Positions 42,589-50,725 of a DNA stretch of 64,000 bases are shown here, piece by piece. Where the stretch lies: the NCBI RefSeq assembly GCF_003096655.1, contig NZ_QEKQ01000004.1, positions 1-64,000 of the forward strand, written 5' to 3'. The notes below the pieces were generated by a model. The model did not search any database and was not told where the DNA came from. It saw only the letters and a list, made by a program, of their open reading frames with translations. The position numbers and the translations under genes are program-made. Position 1 is the first letter of the stretch; the number at the start of each line of letters is the position of its first letter. This stretch comes from Tamilnaduibacter salinus (lineage in GTDB: Bacteria; Pseudomonadota; Gammaproteobacteria; Pseudomonadales; Oleiphilaceae).

Positions 42589-43479
42589 ATGATTGAACGT
42601 CATCATCTGACCCTGATTCGTGAAGTGGACCGTCAGGGGTCGTTGACCGCGGCTGCCGACACGCTGTGCCTTTCCCAGTCGGCCCTGAGTCATACTGTCC
42701 GCCGGCTGGAAGAGCAGATGGGCACGCCGGTCTGGCGCCGGGAAGGCCGTCGCCTGATTCCCACTCAGGCCGGTCGCTACCTGCTGTCGCTGGCCGAGCG
42801 GCTGTTGCCGCAACTGGCCCATGCGGAGGATGTCATCGAACAGATTGCCCGGGGGCAGCGCGGGACGCTGCGTATTGGCATGGAATGCCACCCCTGCTAT
42901 CAGTGGTTATTGAAAGTGGTGGACCCCTATCTCGCCATCTGGCCGGGTGTGGATGTGGATGTGCGGCAGCGGTTCCAGTTTGGTGGACTCGGGGCATTGC
43001 TGGGCCATGAGATTGATGTGCTGGTCACACCGGACCCGGTCCGCAGGCCCGGACTGTGCTACGAGCCGGTGTTCGATTACGAGCAGGTGCTGGTGGTGAG
43101 CAACGACCATCGCCTGGCGCAGCGCGACTGGGTGACGCCCCGGGACGTGGCGGAGGAAACGCTGATCACCTATCCCGTTGCGATGGAGCGGCTGGACGTT
43201 TACAGCCAGTTCCTCATGCCCGCGCAGCGACTACCGCGCCGGCACAAGACCATTGAGACCACGGACATCATGCTGCAGATGGTGGCGGCGGGTCGTGGCG
43301 TGGCGGCGCTGCCGCGCTGGCTGGTTAATGAATACGCCGACCGTATGGCGATTGCTCCCCTGAGTCTCGGTTCAACGGGTATTCAAAAGCAGATTTATCT
43401 GGGGGTGCGCGAGAGGGATGCGGAGGTCGACTACCTGAAAGGATTTCTGGCGTTGTGCAAGAGCGGTGGCACCCAGTAG
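42589..43479 (+). CDS. metR: LysR-type regulator MetR
   Basis: The 296-residue LysR-family protein has its helix-turn-helix at about 15-40 ('GSLTAAADTLCLSQSALSHT'). A C-terminal effector domain resembles MetR, which activates metE and related genes with homocysteine as co-activator. Features shared with MetR include 'GTLRIGMECHPCYQWLL' and 'IYLGVRERDAEVDYLK'. It is divergent from metE, the classic MetR arrangement. The ATG at 42589 ('MIERHHLTLIREV') is preferred over an earlier in-frame ATG at 42565, which overlaps the proposed MetR site. Confidence 0.95.
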   Translation: MIERHHLTLIREVDRQGSLTAAADTLCLSQSALSHTVRRLEEQMGTPVWRREGRRLIPTQAGRYLLSLAERLLPQLAHAEDVIEQIARGQRGTLRIGMECHPCYQWLLKVVDPYLAIWPGVDVDVRQRFQFGGLGALLGHEIDVLVTPDPVRRPGLCYEPVFDYEQVLVVSNDHRLAQRDWVTPRDVAEETLITYPVAMERLDVYSQFLMPAQRLPRRHKTIETTDIMLQMVAAGRGVAALPRWLVNEYADRMAIAPLSLGSTGIQKQIYLGVRERDAEVDYLKGFLALCKSGGTQ

Positions 43480-43575
43480 TCATCACCATTCCCTGAACGG
43501 ACGCTACGCAAGAGCAGTCGAATCGGCTACCTTTTTTACAGGTCGTCGAATTTCACCATTGCGGGGGGACTGAGT

Positions 43576-45378
43576 TTGTTATTCGGGTTGGGGCGAAGTA
43601 ATCAACAGATGCAGGCATTGGAGCAGGCGCTGGATGCGGTTGTCACAATCGACGATCAAAACCGCGTCACCTTCTTTAACGGCGCCGCAGAGCGGCTTTG
43701 GGGCTACCGACGAGAGGAAGTGCTTGGCCAGAATGTCAAGATGTTGGTGCCTGCCGAACACCGCAGCGCCCATGACGAGTACATCAATCACAATCGCCAG
43801 ACCGGCGAGAACCGGATCGTCGGTACCAGTCGCGAGGTCGAGCTGGAGCGCAAGGACGGCGCTCGGGTGTGGGTGAGCCTGGCGCTGACCAAAGTGTTGG
43901 TTGGCAACAAGCACTACTACACGGCCTTCGTTCGGGATATTCGAGAAGAGCGTGAAAGCCGTCAGGTGATCAATCAGACGCTTGAGCAGGCACTGGATGC
44001 GGTGATCACGATTGACGAAAACAACGAAATTATCTTCGCGAACGCGTCGGCGGAGGAGCTCTGGGGGTATTCCCGGGACGAAATGCTGGGTGAAAACGTT
44101 AAGATGTTGGTGCCGCCTGACATCCGGGACGAGCATGATGAGCTTGTCGATCGAAATCGCCGTACTGGCGAGGACAAGATTGTTGGGACCACCCGCGAGG
44201 TTCCGATCCATCGGCGTGATGGCGATCGGCGCTGGGCCTCCCTTGCTCTATCGAAGATCGAGCTGGCGGACCGTATTCTTTACACCGCGTTCCTCAAGGA
44301 TGTGACGGAGGCGGTGGAGCGCCGGGAAGAGTTTGAGATGCTCTCGATGGTGGCTGATGAGACCGACAATGCGGTGATCATCACCAACCCAGGCGGTCGT
44401 GTCGAGTATGTGAACCAGGGTTTCGTTAAGCTGACGAAATACACACTGGACGATGTTCGAGGCAAAAAACCAGGGGAGGTACTGCAGGGCGAACATACGG
44501 ATCCCGAAACAGTGGAGAGGATACGGGCCACGCTCAAGGCTCGGGAGCCGTTTTATGATGAGATTCTGAACTACGACCGAGACGGGCAGCCCTACTGGGT
44601 CTCTCTGGCGATCAACCCCGTATTCGATGACCAGAACCGCCTGACCCACTTCATATCCATCCAGGCCAATGTCACAGACACCAAAGAGCGCGCTCTGGAG
44701 TATTCGAAGCGCTTCGAGGCTGTCAGTACCAGTAACGCGGTCGCGGAATGGTCCGTTGGCGGTGATTTGCTCAGTATCAATGAGTATTTTGCGGAAAGCT
44801 TCTCACTGGAACGGGTTGGCGACAGTGATTCATTGGGCCTGAACCTGCGGACAGTGATTGGTGCTGAGGCGTTTGACCGGGTTAAATCCGGTCAGCAGGT
44901 TCAGGGGGCATACCAGTTAAAGAGTCATCACAACGGGGCGCGCTGGTTTGATCTGACGGTATGTCCCATCAGCGACTTTTCCGGAGAGGTTCGGTACATC
45001 GTCACGTACGGCATCGATATCAGTGACCGGGCTGAGGCCGCGCAAGTCGCCGATCGTGAGATGGAGCGAGTGCAGAGTTCCAGCGATGAGATTCAGTCCA
45101 TTATCAGAGTCATTGACGATATATCCGACCAGACCAATCTTCTCGCGTTGAACGCCGCGATTGAGGCCGCACGGGCCGGCGAGGCGGGGCGAGGGTTTGC
45201 CGTCGTGGCGGATGAAGTGCGTCAGTTGGCAAGAAAGTCCTCCGAGTCGGCCTCGGAGATCCAGCGTCTGGTTCGCGAAACCAATAGCCGTGTGGAAAAA
45301 CTGGCAGATGCCCTGAGGGCACTCATTGTCGAAGAAAGTGATCACTCTGAGTCTGATATGGATCGTCATGGCGAGTAA
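43576..45378 (+). CDS. Soluble chemoreceptor with four PAS domains and short signalling hairpin
   Basis: The 600-residue protein has no membrane helix. It contains four PAS-type domains: about 10-125, 130-245 (the first two are near copies: '[15 protein letters not shown]' and '[15 protein letters not shown]'), 255-370 (PAS/PAC, flavin-type '[19 protein letters not shown]') and 375-485. The C-terminal methyl-accepting domain is only about 100 residues. It holds the conserved tip '[20 protein letters not shown]' at residue 518 and short flanks, so it has far fewer heptads than standard receptors. Aer/BdlA-like redox or flavin sensing, or control of dispersal, is possible. Translation starts at TTG after GCGGGGGGA. 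Confidence 0.85.
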   Translation: MLFGLGRSNQQMQALEQALDAVVTIDDQNRVTFFNGAAERLWGYRREEVLGQNVKMLVPAEHRSAHDEYINHNRQTGENRIVGTSREVELERKDGARVWVSLALTKVLVGNKHYYTAFVRDIREERESRQVINQTLEQALDAVITIDENNEIIFANASAEELWGYSRDEMLGENVKMLVPPDIRDEHDELVDRNRRTGEDKIVGTTREVPIHRRDGDRRWASLALSKIELADRILYTAFLKDVTEAVERREEFEMLSMVADETDNAVIITNPGGRVEYVNQGFVKLTKYTLDDVRGKKPGEVLQGEHTDPETVERIRATLKAREPFYDEILNYDRDGQPYWVSLAINPVFDDQNRLTHFISIQANVTDTKERALEYSKRFEAVSTSNAVAEWSVGGDLLSINEYFAESFSLERVGDSDSLGLNLRTVIGAEAFDRVKSGQQVQGAYQLKSHHNGARWFDLTVCPISDFSGEVRYIVTYGIDISDRAEAAQVADREMERVQSSSDEIQSIIRVIDDISDQTNLLALNAAIEAARAGEAGRGFAVVADEVRQLARKSSESASEIQRLVRETNSRVEKLADALRALIVEESDHSESDMDRHGE

Positions 45379-45423
45379 GGACGGGGTATCGTGTTTACTC
45401 ACACCGCCACAAAGGAGGGCGTC

Positions 45424-46734
45424 TTGAAAGACCTCACACTGCACAACCGTCGTCATCAGCTCCTCGCACAGATTCGTGAGGCGAATGCGGACCTGGACGA
45501 CGTGGCCCGCGCCCGCAAGTACGCGGCCATGGCCGAGTCCCCGTATCGTTTTTTTCGGGGTACCAGTCACCTGTTCTGGGCGGATCTCTACCGGGACTGG
45601 CGTTTTGCGTTCTACGGCGGGGTGCCGGGTACCCAGACCTGGATTCAGGGCGACGCCCATGTCTACAACTTCGGCGCCTTCGCCAACCATGAGGGCGAGG
45701 TGATTTTCGGGCTGGACGACTTCGACGATGGCATTGTCAGCGATTATCAGTATGACCTCTGGCGCCTGGCGGTGAGCATGGTGCTGGATGCCCGTGAGAA
45801 CGATCAGCTGGATGCCGACGCCATCGACGAGGGGTTGGCGGAGATGGTGTCCGCCTACCGCAAGACCGCCACGCACTATCAGCCGGACGATCCTGACCGG
45901 GAAGTGCACTTCACCGCCGGAACGACCGGCAAACCCCTGCGACCGTTTCTGGAAAAGGTAGGCAGCAAGAAAACCCGGTCGAAAATGCTGGGTAAGTGGA
46001 CCCGGCTCCAGAAAAACGGCCGTCGCGTTTTCGATACGGAGCATCACAAGCTCAAGCGCCTGTCTCCCCAGCAGCGCAAAGCATTCATGACGGCGTTCGA
46101 GGCCTATCGTCAAAGGATTGTCGACGCCGAAGCCGCACCGGATGACACCAGCTTTTTCAAGGTCAAAGACGTGGTGCGGCGGATCAAGGCGGGCACCGGG
46201 TCGCTGGGCACGCCTCGCTACTACGTGTTGATTGAAGGGGACCACGAGGGCCAGAACGACGACGTGATACTCGACGTCAAACGCCAGGACGGGCCGGCGG
46301 CACTGGCTGCCATGACGGCGGAGGAACGCGCGGCGTATGACAGTGTGTTCGAGCATGAAGGCCAGCGCCACGCGGAGGCGTTCCATGCGATGGCCGAACA
46401 CCCCGATCGGTATCTGGGGTGGCTGCTGCTGGACGACGGGGCCTATTCGGTTCGCGAGCGTTCCCCGTTCAAGAAAGACTTCCCGACCGACAGCCTCGAC
46501 AAGCCCAAGCGGTACCGCAAGATGGCTGCCACCTGGGGGCACATTCTTGCCACCGAGCACAAGCGTGCCAGCCGGGCGTTGAATCCGGACGTCCCTTTTC
46601 GTTTTGAAGACACGCTGGCCGAAGTGATTGGCAGCGACAAGAAGGGCTTTGTCCGGCTGACCACGACCATTGCCCGCCAGTACGCTGACTGCGTGACGCA
46701 GGATTATCAGTGGTTCTGCGACGCGGGTGAGTGA
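45424..46734 (+). CDS. DUF2252 family protein
   Basis: The 436-residue protein belongs to DUF2252, a kinase-like family of unknown role. Clear marks are 'YRFFRGTSHLFWADL', 'QGDAHVYNFGAFANHEG' and 'FGLDDFDDGIVSDYQYDLWR', which resemble the HxN and DFD metal-binding segments of aminoglycoside/choline kinase folds. I choose the TTG at 45424 because AAAGGAGG lies just before it; a GTG at 45391 has no such site. It is 45 bp after the PAS-receptor gene and might be co-transcribed. It ends next to the convergent osmF-type operon with only 1 bp between stop codons. Confidence 0.88.
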   Translation: MKDLTLHNRRHQLLAQIREANADLDDVARARKYAAMAESPYRFFRGTSHLFWADLYRDWRFAFYGGVPGTQTWIQGDAHVYNFGAFANHEGEVIFGLDDFDDGIVSDYQYDLWRLAVSMVLDARENDQLDADAIDEGLAEMVSAYRKTATHYQPDDPDREVHFTAGTTGKPLRPFLEKVGSKKTRSKMLGKWTRLQKNGRRVFDTEHHKLKRLSPQQRKAFMTAFEAYRQRIVDAEAAPDDTSFFKVKDVVRRIKAGTGSLGTPRYYVLIEGDHEGQNDDVILDVKRQDGPAALAAMTAEERAAYDSVFEHEGQRHAEAFHAMAEHPDRYLGWLLLDDGAYSVRERSPFKKDFPTDSLDKPKRYRKMAATWGHILATEHKRASRALNPDVPFRFEDTLAEVIGSDKKGFVRLTTTIARQYADCVTQDYQWFCDAGE

Positions 46735-46735
46735 G

Positions 46736-47458
46736 TCAGGCGATGGCCCAACGGCGTTCTAGCGTTTCGAACAGACTGTCGGTAAACAACGCCAGCACCG
46801 CAATGAGAAGGGCGCCCTGTAGGACGTAGGCCGTATTGCCATTGACCAGTCCGGCGATCACCGGATCGCCCAGGGTCTGGGTGCCGACGGTCGAGCCGAT
46901 GGCCGCCGTCGCCATATTGATGGTCATGGACGTGCGGATGCCGGCGAGAATCACCCGCTTCGACAACGGTAACTCGACCTGCAGGAGCAGCGCGGGTCGG
47001 GAGAGTCCCATGCCGGTGCCGGCTTCCTTCACGGCAGGGGCGACGCCATCGAGTCCGGTCAGTGTGTTCCGGAGAATCGGCAGCAACCCGTACAGCATCA
47101 GGGCGAGCAGTGTGGGGCCGTTGCCGAAACCGATCATGGGCACGGCCAGTGCCAGTACCGCGACGGGCGGGAATGTCTGGCCGATGGAGGCCAGGCGGCT
47201 GGCCAGTGGCAGAAAGTCGCGGCCGCCGGGTCGGGTGACGGCAATGCCGGCTCCGATGCCGACCAGGGCCGCTACCAGCGTGGCGCCGACGACCAGCATG
47301 GAATGATTCAACAACAGGGCCGCCAGACTCTCACGCTGATAGAGCACCGATTGGCGGTCGGGTTCGATCCAGGCCAGCAATGGCTCCAGTAGGGGCATGG
47401 CGAACGTCAGACCGGCCAGCAGGGCCAACCAGAGGGTGGGCGCCAGGGCATTACGCAT
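46736..47458 (-). CDS. Osmoprotectant ABC permease (YehW type)
   Basis: The 240-residue permease has about five helices and the EAA-like loop 'VKEAGTGMGLSRPALLLQVE', typical of OpuC/YehW/YehY importers for glycine betaine, choline or similar solutes. The ATG at 47458 overlaps the end of the ATPase gene by 8 bp; a longer frame to 47500 is not needed. It is last in the operon osmF-yehY-yehX-yehW. It pairs with the larger YehY-type permease to form the channel. Confidence 0.92.
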   Translation of the reverse strand: MRNALAPTLWLALLAGLTFAMPLLEPLLAWIEPDRQSVLYQRESLAALLLNHSMLVVGATLVAALVGIGAGIAVTRPGGRDFLPLASRLASIGQTFPPVAVLALAVPMIGFGNGPTLLALMLYGLLPILRNTLTGLDGVAPAVKEAGTGMGLSRPALLLQVELPLSKRVILAGIRTSMTINMATAAIGSTVGTQTLGDPVIAGLVNGNTAYVLQGALLIAVLALFTDSLFETLERRWAIA

Positions 47459-48395
47459 TCCGATCGCCCCCGGCAAGCTGATCCCAGCGGACCACACCAA
47501 TTGGTTCCCGGCGGTCGTCCATCACCGTCAGAGCGTGCGTGTCGTGCCACACCATCAGCGACAGAGCCTGTCGGACCGATTCGTCGTGGGGAATGGTGGT
47601 CATTGACGTCGAGACAGCGTCTTTCGTGGGTGTCATCACCGTCGATACCGGATACAGACTCGCCAGCTTCAGCCCTCGGTCCCCAGTGCCAAACAGCCGG
47701 TCGACAAACTCCGAGGCGGGTTCACGCAGCAGGGTCGACGGCGTGTCGTGCTGCAGAATCTGGCCCTGGTCCATGACCGCGATCCGGTCGCCGAGCTTGA
47801 GTGCCTCGTCGATGTCGTGGGTCACGAAGACGACGGTCTTACGAAGCGTCGACTGGATGCGCAGCATTTCGTTCTGAAGTGCTTCCCGTGTGATGGCATC
47901 CAGCGCGCCGAAGGGCTCATCCATCAGCAGGATCGGCGGGTCGGCAGCCAGCGACCGGGCGACCCCGACGCGCTGGGCCTGTCCTCCGGAGAGCTGGTGG
48001 GGATAACGCGCCGCCGTTGCTGGATCGAGATCGAACAGCTCCAGAAGCTCCCGGATACGCGTGTCGATGCGCTGCCGTGACCAGCCCAGCAACCGGGGCA
48101 CCATGGCGATGTTGCGGGCCACCGTCCAGTGAGGAAACAAGCCAGTACCCTGAATGGCGTACCCCATACCGAGTCGCAGCTGGCGGGCATCGAACTGCTC
48201 GACGTCCTGATCGTCGATGCGGATCTGGCCACTGCTGCGGGGAATCAGACGATTTATGAGCCGCAGTGTGGTGGACTTGCCGCAACCGGAGCGACCAACA
48301 AGGACACAGAGTTCGCCGGTGTTGATGGTCAGGTTGATCCGATCCACGGCCCGGCTTTCGCCAAACTGGCAGGACAGATCCTGTAACTCAATCAT
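47451..48395 (-). CDS. Osmoprotectant ABC ATPase (YehX type) with CBS-like tail
   Basis: The 314-residue ATPase has Walker A 'GRSGCGKS', signature 'LSGGQAQRVGVARSL' and Walker B 'ILLMDEPFGALD'. After the nucleotide-binding domain a C-terminal segment (about 250-314, 'HDTHALTVMDDRREPIG') resembles a CBS repeat that senses ionic strength in OpuA/OpuC transporters. It overlaps the YehY-type permease gene by ATGA. Together with the two permeases and the OsmF-like receptor it forms a full importer. The longer frame reading to 49220 only crosses the permease gene. Confidence 0.94.
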   Translation of the reverse strand: MIELQDLSCQFGESRAVDRINLTINTGELCVLVGRSGCGKSTTLRLINRLIPRSSGQIRIDDQDVEQFDARQLRLGMGYAIQGTGLFPHWTVARNIAMVPRLLGWSRQRIDTRIRELLELFDLDPATAARYPHQLSGGQAQRVGVARSLAADPPILLMDEPFGALDAITREALQNEMLRIQSTLRKTVVFVTHDIDEALKLGDRIAVMDQGQILQHDTPSTLLREPASEFVDRLFGTGDRGLKLASLYPVSTVMTPTKDAVSTSMTTIPHDESVRQALSLMVWHDTHALTVMDDRREPIGVVRWDQLAGGDRNA

Positions 48396-49570
48396 CGGGT
48401 CGGCTCCTGTCCGGGAGGGGCGAGCCAGCGGGTCAGACCGCCGAAAACGGTATCGGCGATCAGCGCCAGAGCGATGGTCGGCAGGGCGCCGAGCATTACC
48501 AGATCCATCGCGGCCTGGCCGAGCCCCTGAAAGATGAAGGTCCCAAAGCCGCCAGCGCCGACCAGAGCGGCCACAGCGGTCAGGCCGATGGCCTGAATGG
48601 TGGTGATGCGAATGCCCTCCAGAACCACCGGCATCGCCAGCGGCAGGCGGACCTGAACAAAACGCTGCCAGCCGTTCATGCCCATGGCCTGGGCGGCGTC
48701 CAGCACGTCGCTGGCGACGCCGGTGAGCGCGACATGGGTGTTCCGGACCATGGGCAGGAGGCTGTAGGCCACCAGGGCAAGAAACGCCGGCGCCCAGCCG
48801 ATGCCGCTGATACCGAATGCTTTGAGAGCGGGCACGGCGTCGACCAGCAGGCTCAATGGCGCAATCAGCAGGCCGAATAGCGCCAGGCTGGGTATGGTCT
48901 GAAGGAAACTGACGGTATTGAGCACCAGTGAACGCCATCGCGGACGGTGGAGTCCGCTGACCGCCAGCAGGAAGCCGATCAGCAGGCTGACCAGCACCGA
49001 GCCGATGGCGAGCAGCAGATGCGCTGACAGCGCCTCCATGAAGGGCCCCGGTCGTGCCTGGAATTCCCGGACCAGTGCCAGGGCATCCAGTCGACCCTGG
49101 CTGACGGCCAGGCCCCAGGCACCGAGGGTGATGACGAGGATAAGCGGCTGCCAGAGGCGCCGCCAGCGGGCATACTTCAGTGACTCGCCCAGCATCAGCA
49201 CCAGCAGAAACAGCAGACACCAGAGCCCCGCGCCAATGCCTGCCCTGGCGTAGGGTCCGGCGTCCGCCATTTTCCGGGTGATGAAATGGTCCAACAGGAA
49301 CGGGACGGACACGAGCAACGCCGTGAGAAGCACCGTGATGAACGCGTCCCGGGGCGCTGAGGGCAGCAGTGCCAGTAAGGCCACACCGGCCAGGCCCAGG
49401 CTGATTGCGAGCGCCAGACCGATACCGATGCCGTCTACCGGACCGTGGCCGGTACCGGGCATGATCCGGTTGGGTACGACGGTCCCTGTGTCCAGCCCCC
49501 AGAGTAATGCCAGCGCCAGCAGCGAGAGACTGAACAGAACCCGGTTGACCGGACGTCGACTGGACGGCAC
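48392..49570 (-). CDS. Osmoprotectant ABC permease (YehY type)
   Basis: The 392-residue permease is larger than YehW because it carries an extra hydrophobic N-terminal half before the standard BPD-transporter domain. The coupling loop 'DAAQAMGMNGWQRFVQVRLP' is clear. In E. coli YehY has the same extended form. It overlaps the ATPase gene by four bases and follows the osmF gene by 3 bp. It should move glycine betaine or a related solute in response to stress. Confidence 0.92.
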   Translation of the reverse strand: MPSSRRPVNRVLFSLSLLALALLWGLDTGTVVPNRIMPGTGHGPVDGIGIGLALAISLGLAGVALLALLPSAPRDAFITVLLTALLVSVPFLLDHFITRKMADAGPYARAGIGAGLWCLLFLLVLMLGESLKYARWRRLWQPLILVITLGAWGLAVSQGRLDALALVREFQARPGPFMEALSAHLLLAIGSVLVSLLIGFLLAVSGLHRPRWRSLVLNTVSFLQTIPSLALFGLLIAPLSLLVDAVPALKAFGISGIGWAPAFLALVAYSLLPMVRNTHVALTGVASDVLDAAQAMGMNGWQRFVQVRLPLAMPVVLEGIRITTIQAIGLTAVAALVGAGGFGTFIFQGLGQAAMDLVMLGALPTIALALIADTVFGGLTRWLAPPGQEPTR

Positions 49571-49573
49571 GGG

Positions 49574-50494
49574 TCAGTCAGCGGGCAGCGTTTCCAGGAA
49601 ATCGGCGGCGACTGTCGCCGGCGGCGCCCCCTGCACAGCGACCTTGCCATTGAGCGTCTGGAGGGTCTCCAGATCCAGCGCCTTGAAGACCGGCGTCAAC
49701 AGAGACCGGATCTGTGGATAGGCTTCGAGGGTGGTGCGACGAATGATCGGGGCCGGTTGATAGACAGGCTGAACCCCTTTCGTGTCCGCAAGAACCCGCA
49801 GGCCCATGGATTGAAGGCCGCCGTCGGTGCCGTAGGTCATGGCCCCATTGACGTCGTTGCTGTTCAGCGCGGCCGCACGCATGGTCGCCGCCGTGTTGCC
49901 CCCGGACAGGACCAGCAGCTGGCTTTCCGTCAGGTCAAACCCGTAGGCGGACTCGAACGCCGGTAGGGCGCTGGCGGATTCGACGAACTCCGCGCTGGCG
50001 GCGAACCGGAATCGACCGCCCTTGTTGAGGTAGCGGGCCAGATCCTCCAGCGTCTTCAGCCCCTGTTGTTGCGCCAGCTCCTGTCGAACGCTCATCGCCC
50101 AGGTGTTGTTGGCGTCGGCTGGCGTCAGCCAGGCAATGTCGTGCGCTTTCCGGTCGAGCTTGGCGGCCATTTCATAGGCGGTATCGGCGGATTGCCAGGT
50201 ATCGCTGCCTGCCCGGTCATGGAAGAATGCGGCGTTGCCCGTGTATTCGGGGTAGATGTCGATCTCGCCGGCAATCAGCGCATTGCGTACGATGCTGGTG
50301 CCGCCGAGCTGCAAGCGGTTTTCCACGGGAATCCCTGCGTTCTCCAGACGCTGGAGAATCATCTGTCCGAGTACTGATCCCTCGGTATCAATCTTGGAGG
50401 AGACAACGACCGGCTCGCTGGCCTGGCTGGCAGTCAGCGGGAGCAGGGTCAGCAGCAGTGTCTGGACGACGCGGCGCAAAGTGGTGGCAATCAC
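49574..50494 (-). CDS. osmF: Osmoprotectant-binding protein OsmF (YehZ type)
   Basis: The 306-residue periplasmic protein is the receptor of the operon. It has a signal peptide ('LLLTLLPLTASQA', cleaved after SQA). The OpuAC/OsmF pattern is 'SKIDTEGSVLGQMILQRLEN' and 'EIDIYPEYTGNAAFFHD'. E. coli OsmF binds glycine betaine weakly and is induced by RpoS and salt. It is the first gene of the four-gene operon. A partial MITE end lies in the intergenic region upstream (50538-50560). Confidence 0.92.
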   Translation of the reverse strand: MIATTLRRVVQTLLLTLLPLTASQASEPVVVSSKIDTEGSVLGQMILQRLENAGIPVENRLQLGGTSIVRNALIAGEIDIYPEYTGNAAFFHDRAGSDTWQSADTAYEMAAKLDRKAHDIAWLTPADANNTWAMSVRQELAQQQGLKTLEDLARYLNKGGRFRFAASAEFVESASALPAFESAYGFDLTESQLLVLSGGNTAATMRAAALNSNDVNGAMTYGTDGGLQSMGLRVLADTKGVQPVYQPAPIIRRTTLEAYPQIRSLLTPVFKALDLETLQTLNGKVAVQGAPPATVAADFLETLPAD

Positions 50495-50537
50495 GATGTT
50501 GGTTCCTTTGTCGTGGTTGGGGACCTCCAGTCAGTCT

Positions 50538-50560
50538 AGGCGGAGAGTGTCCCGTCTGGC
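50538..50560. mobile_element. Solo terminal sequence of the TGTC-end element
   Basis: TGTCCCGTCTGGCTAATTC resembles the terminal repeat of the element at 39826-40095 (TGTCTCGTCTGGTTAATTC), differing at two positions, and continues ATTCGCC. No second end is present before the EAL gene at 50726, so this looks like a remnant. Confidence 0.5.
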
Positions 50561-50725
50561 TAATTCATTCGCCAATCAGTACGTGCTGAAGACCGGGCTG
50601 GTTTTGCGACACTTCCGGTTATCGAACGCGTCAAGGCGCTGTCACATTCCCGCGTTACAGTCATGGGGTCATTCTGATAGACAGGCTCGGTGGTGCGTTA
50701 GCACTGCCAGCAAGAGAGAATCCCG

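Noticed and set aside
47451-49220. ATPase with a 275-residue N-terminal extension
   Set aside because: The extension is the permease gene read in another frame; the ATG at 48395 overlaps the permease stop (ATGA), as expected in an operon.
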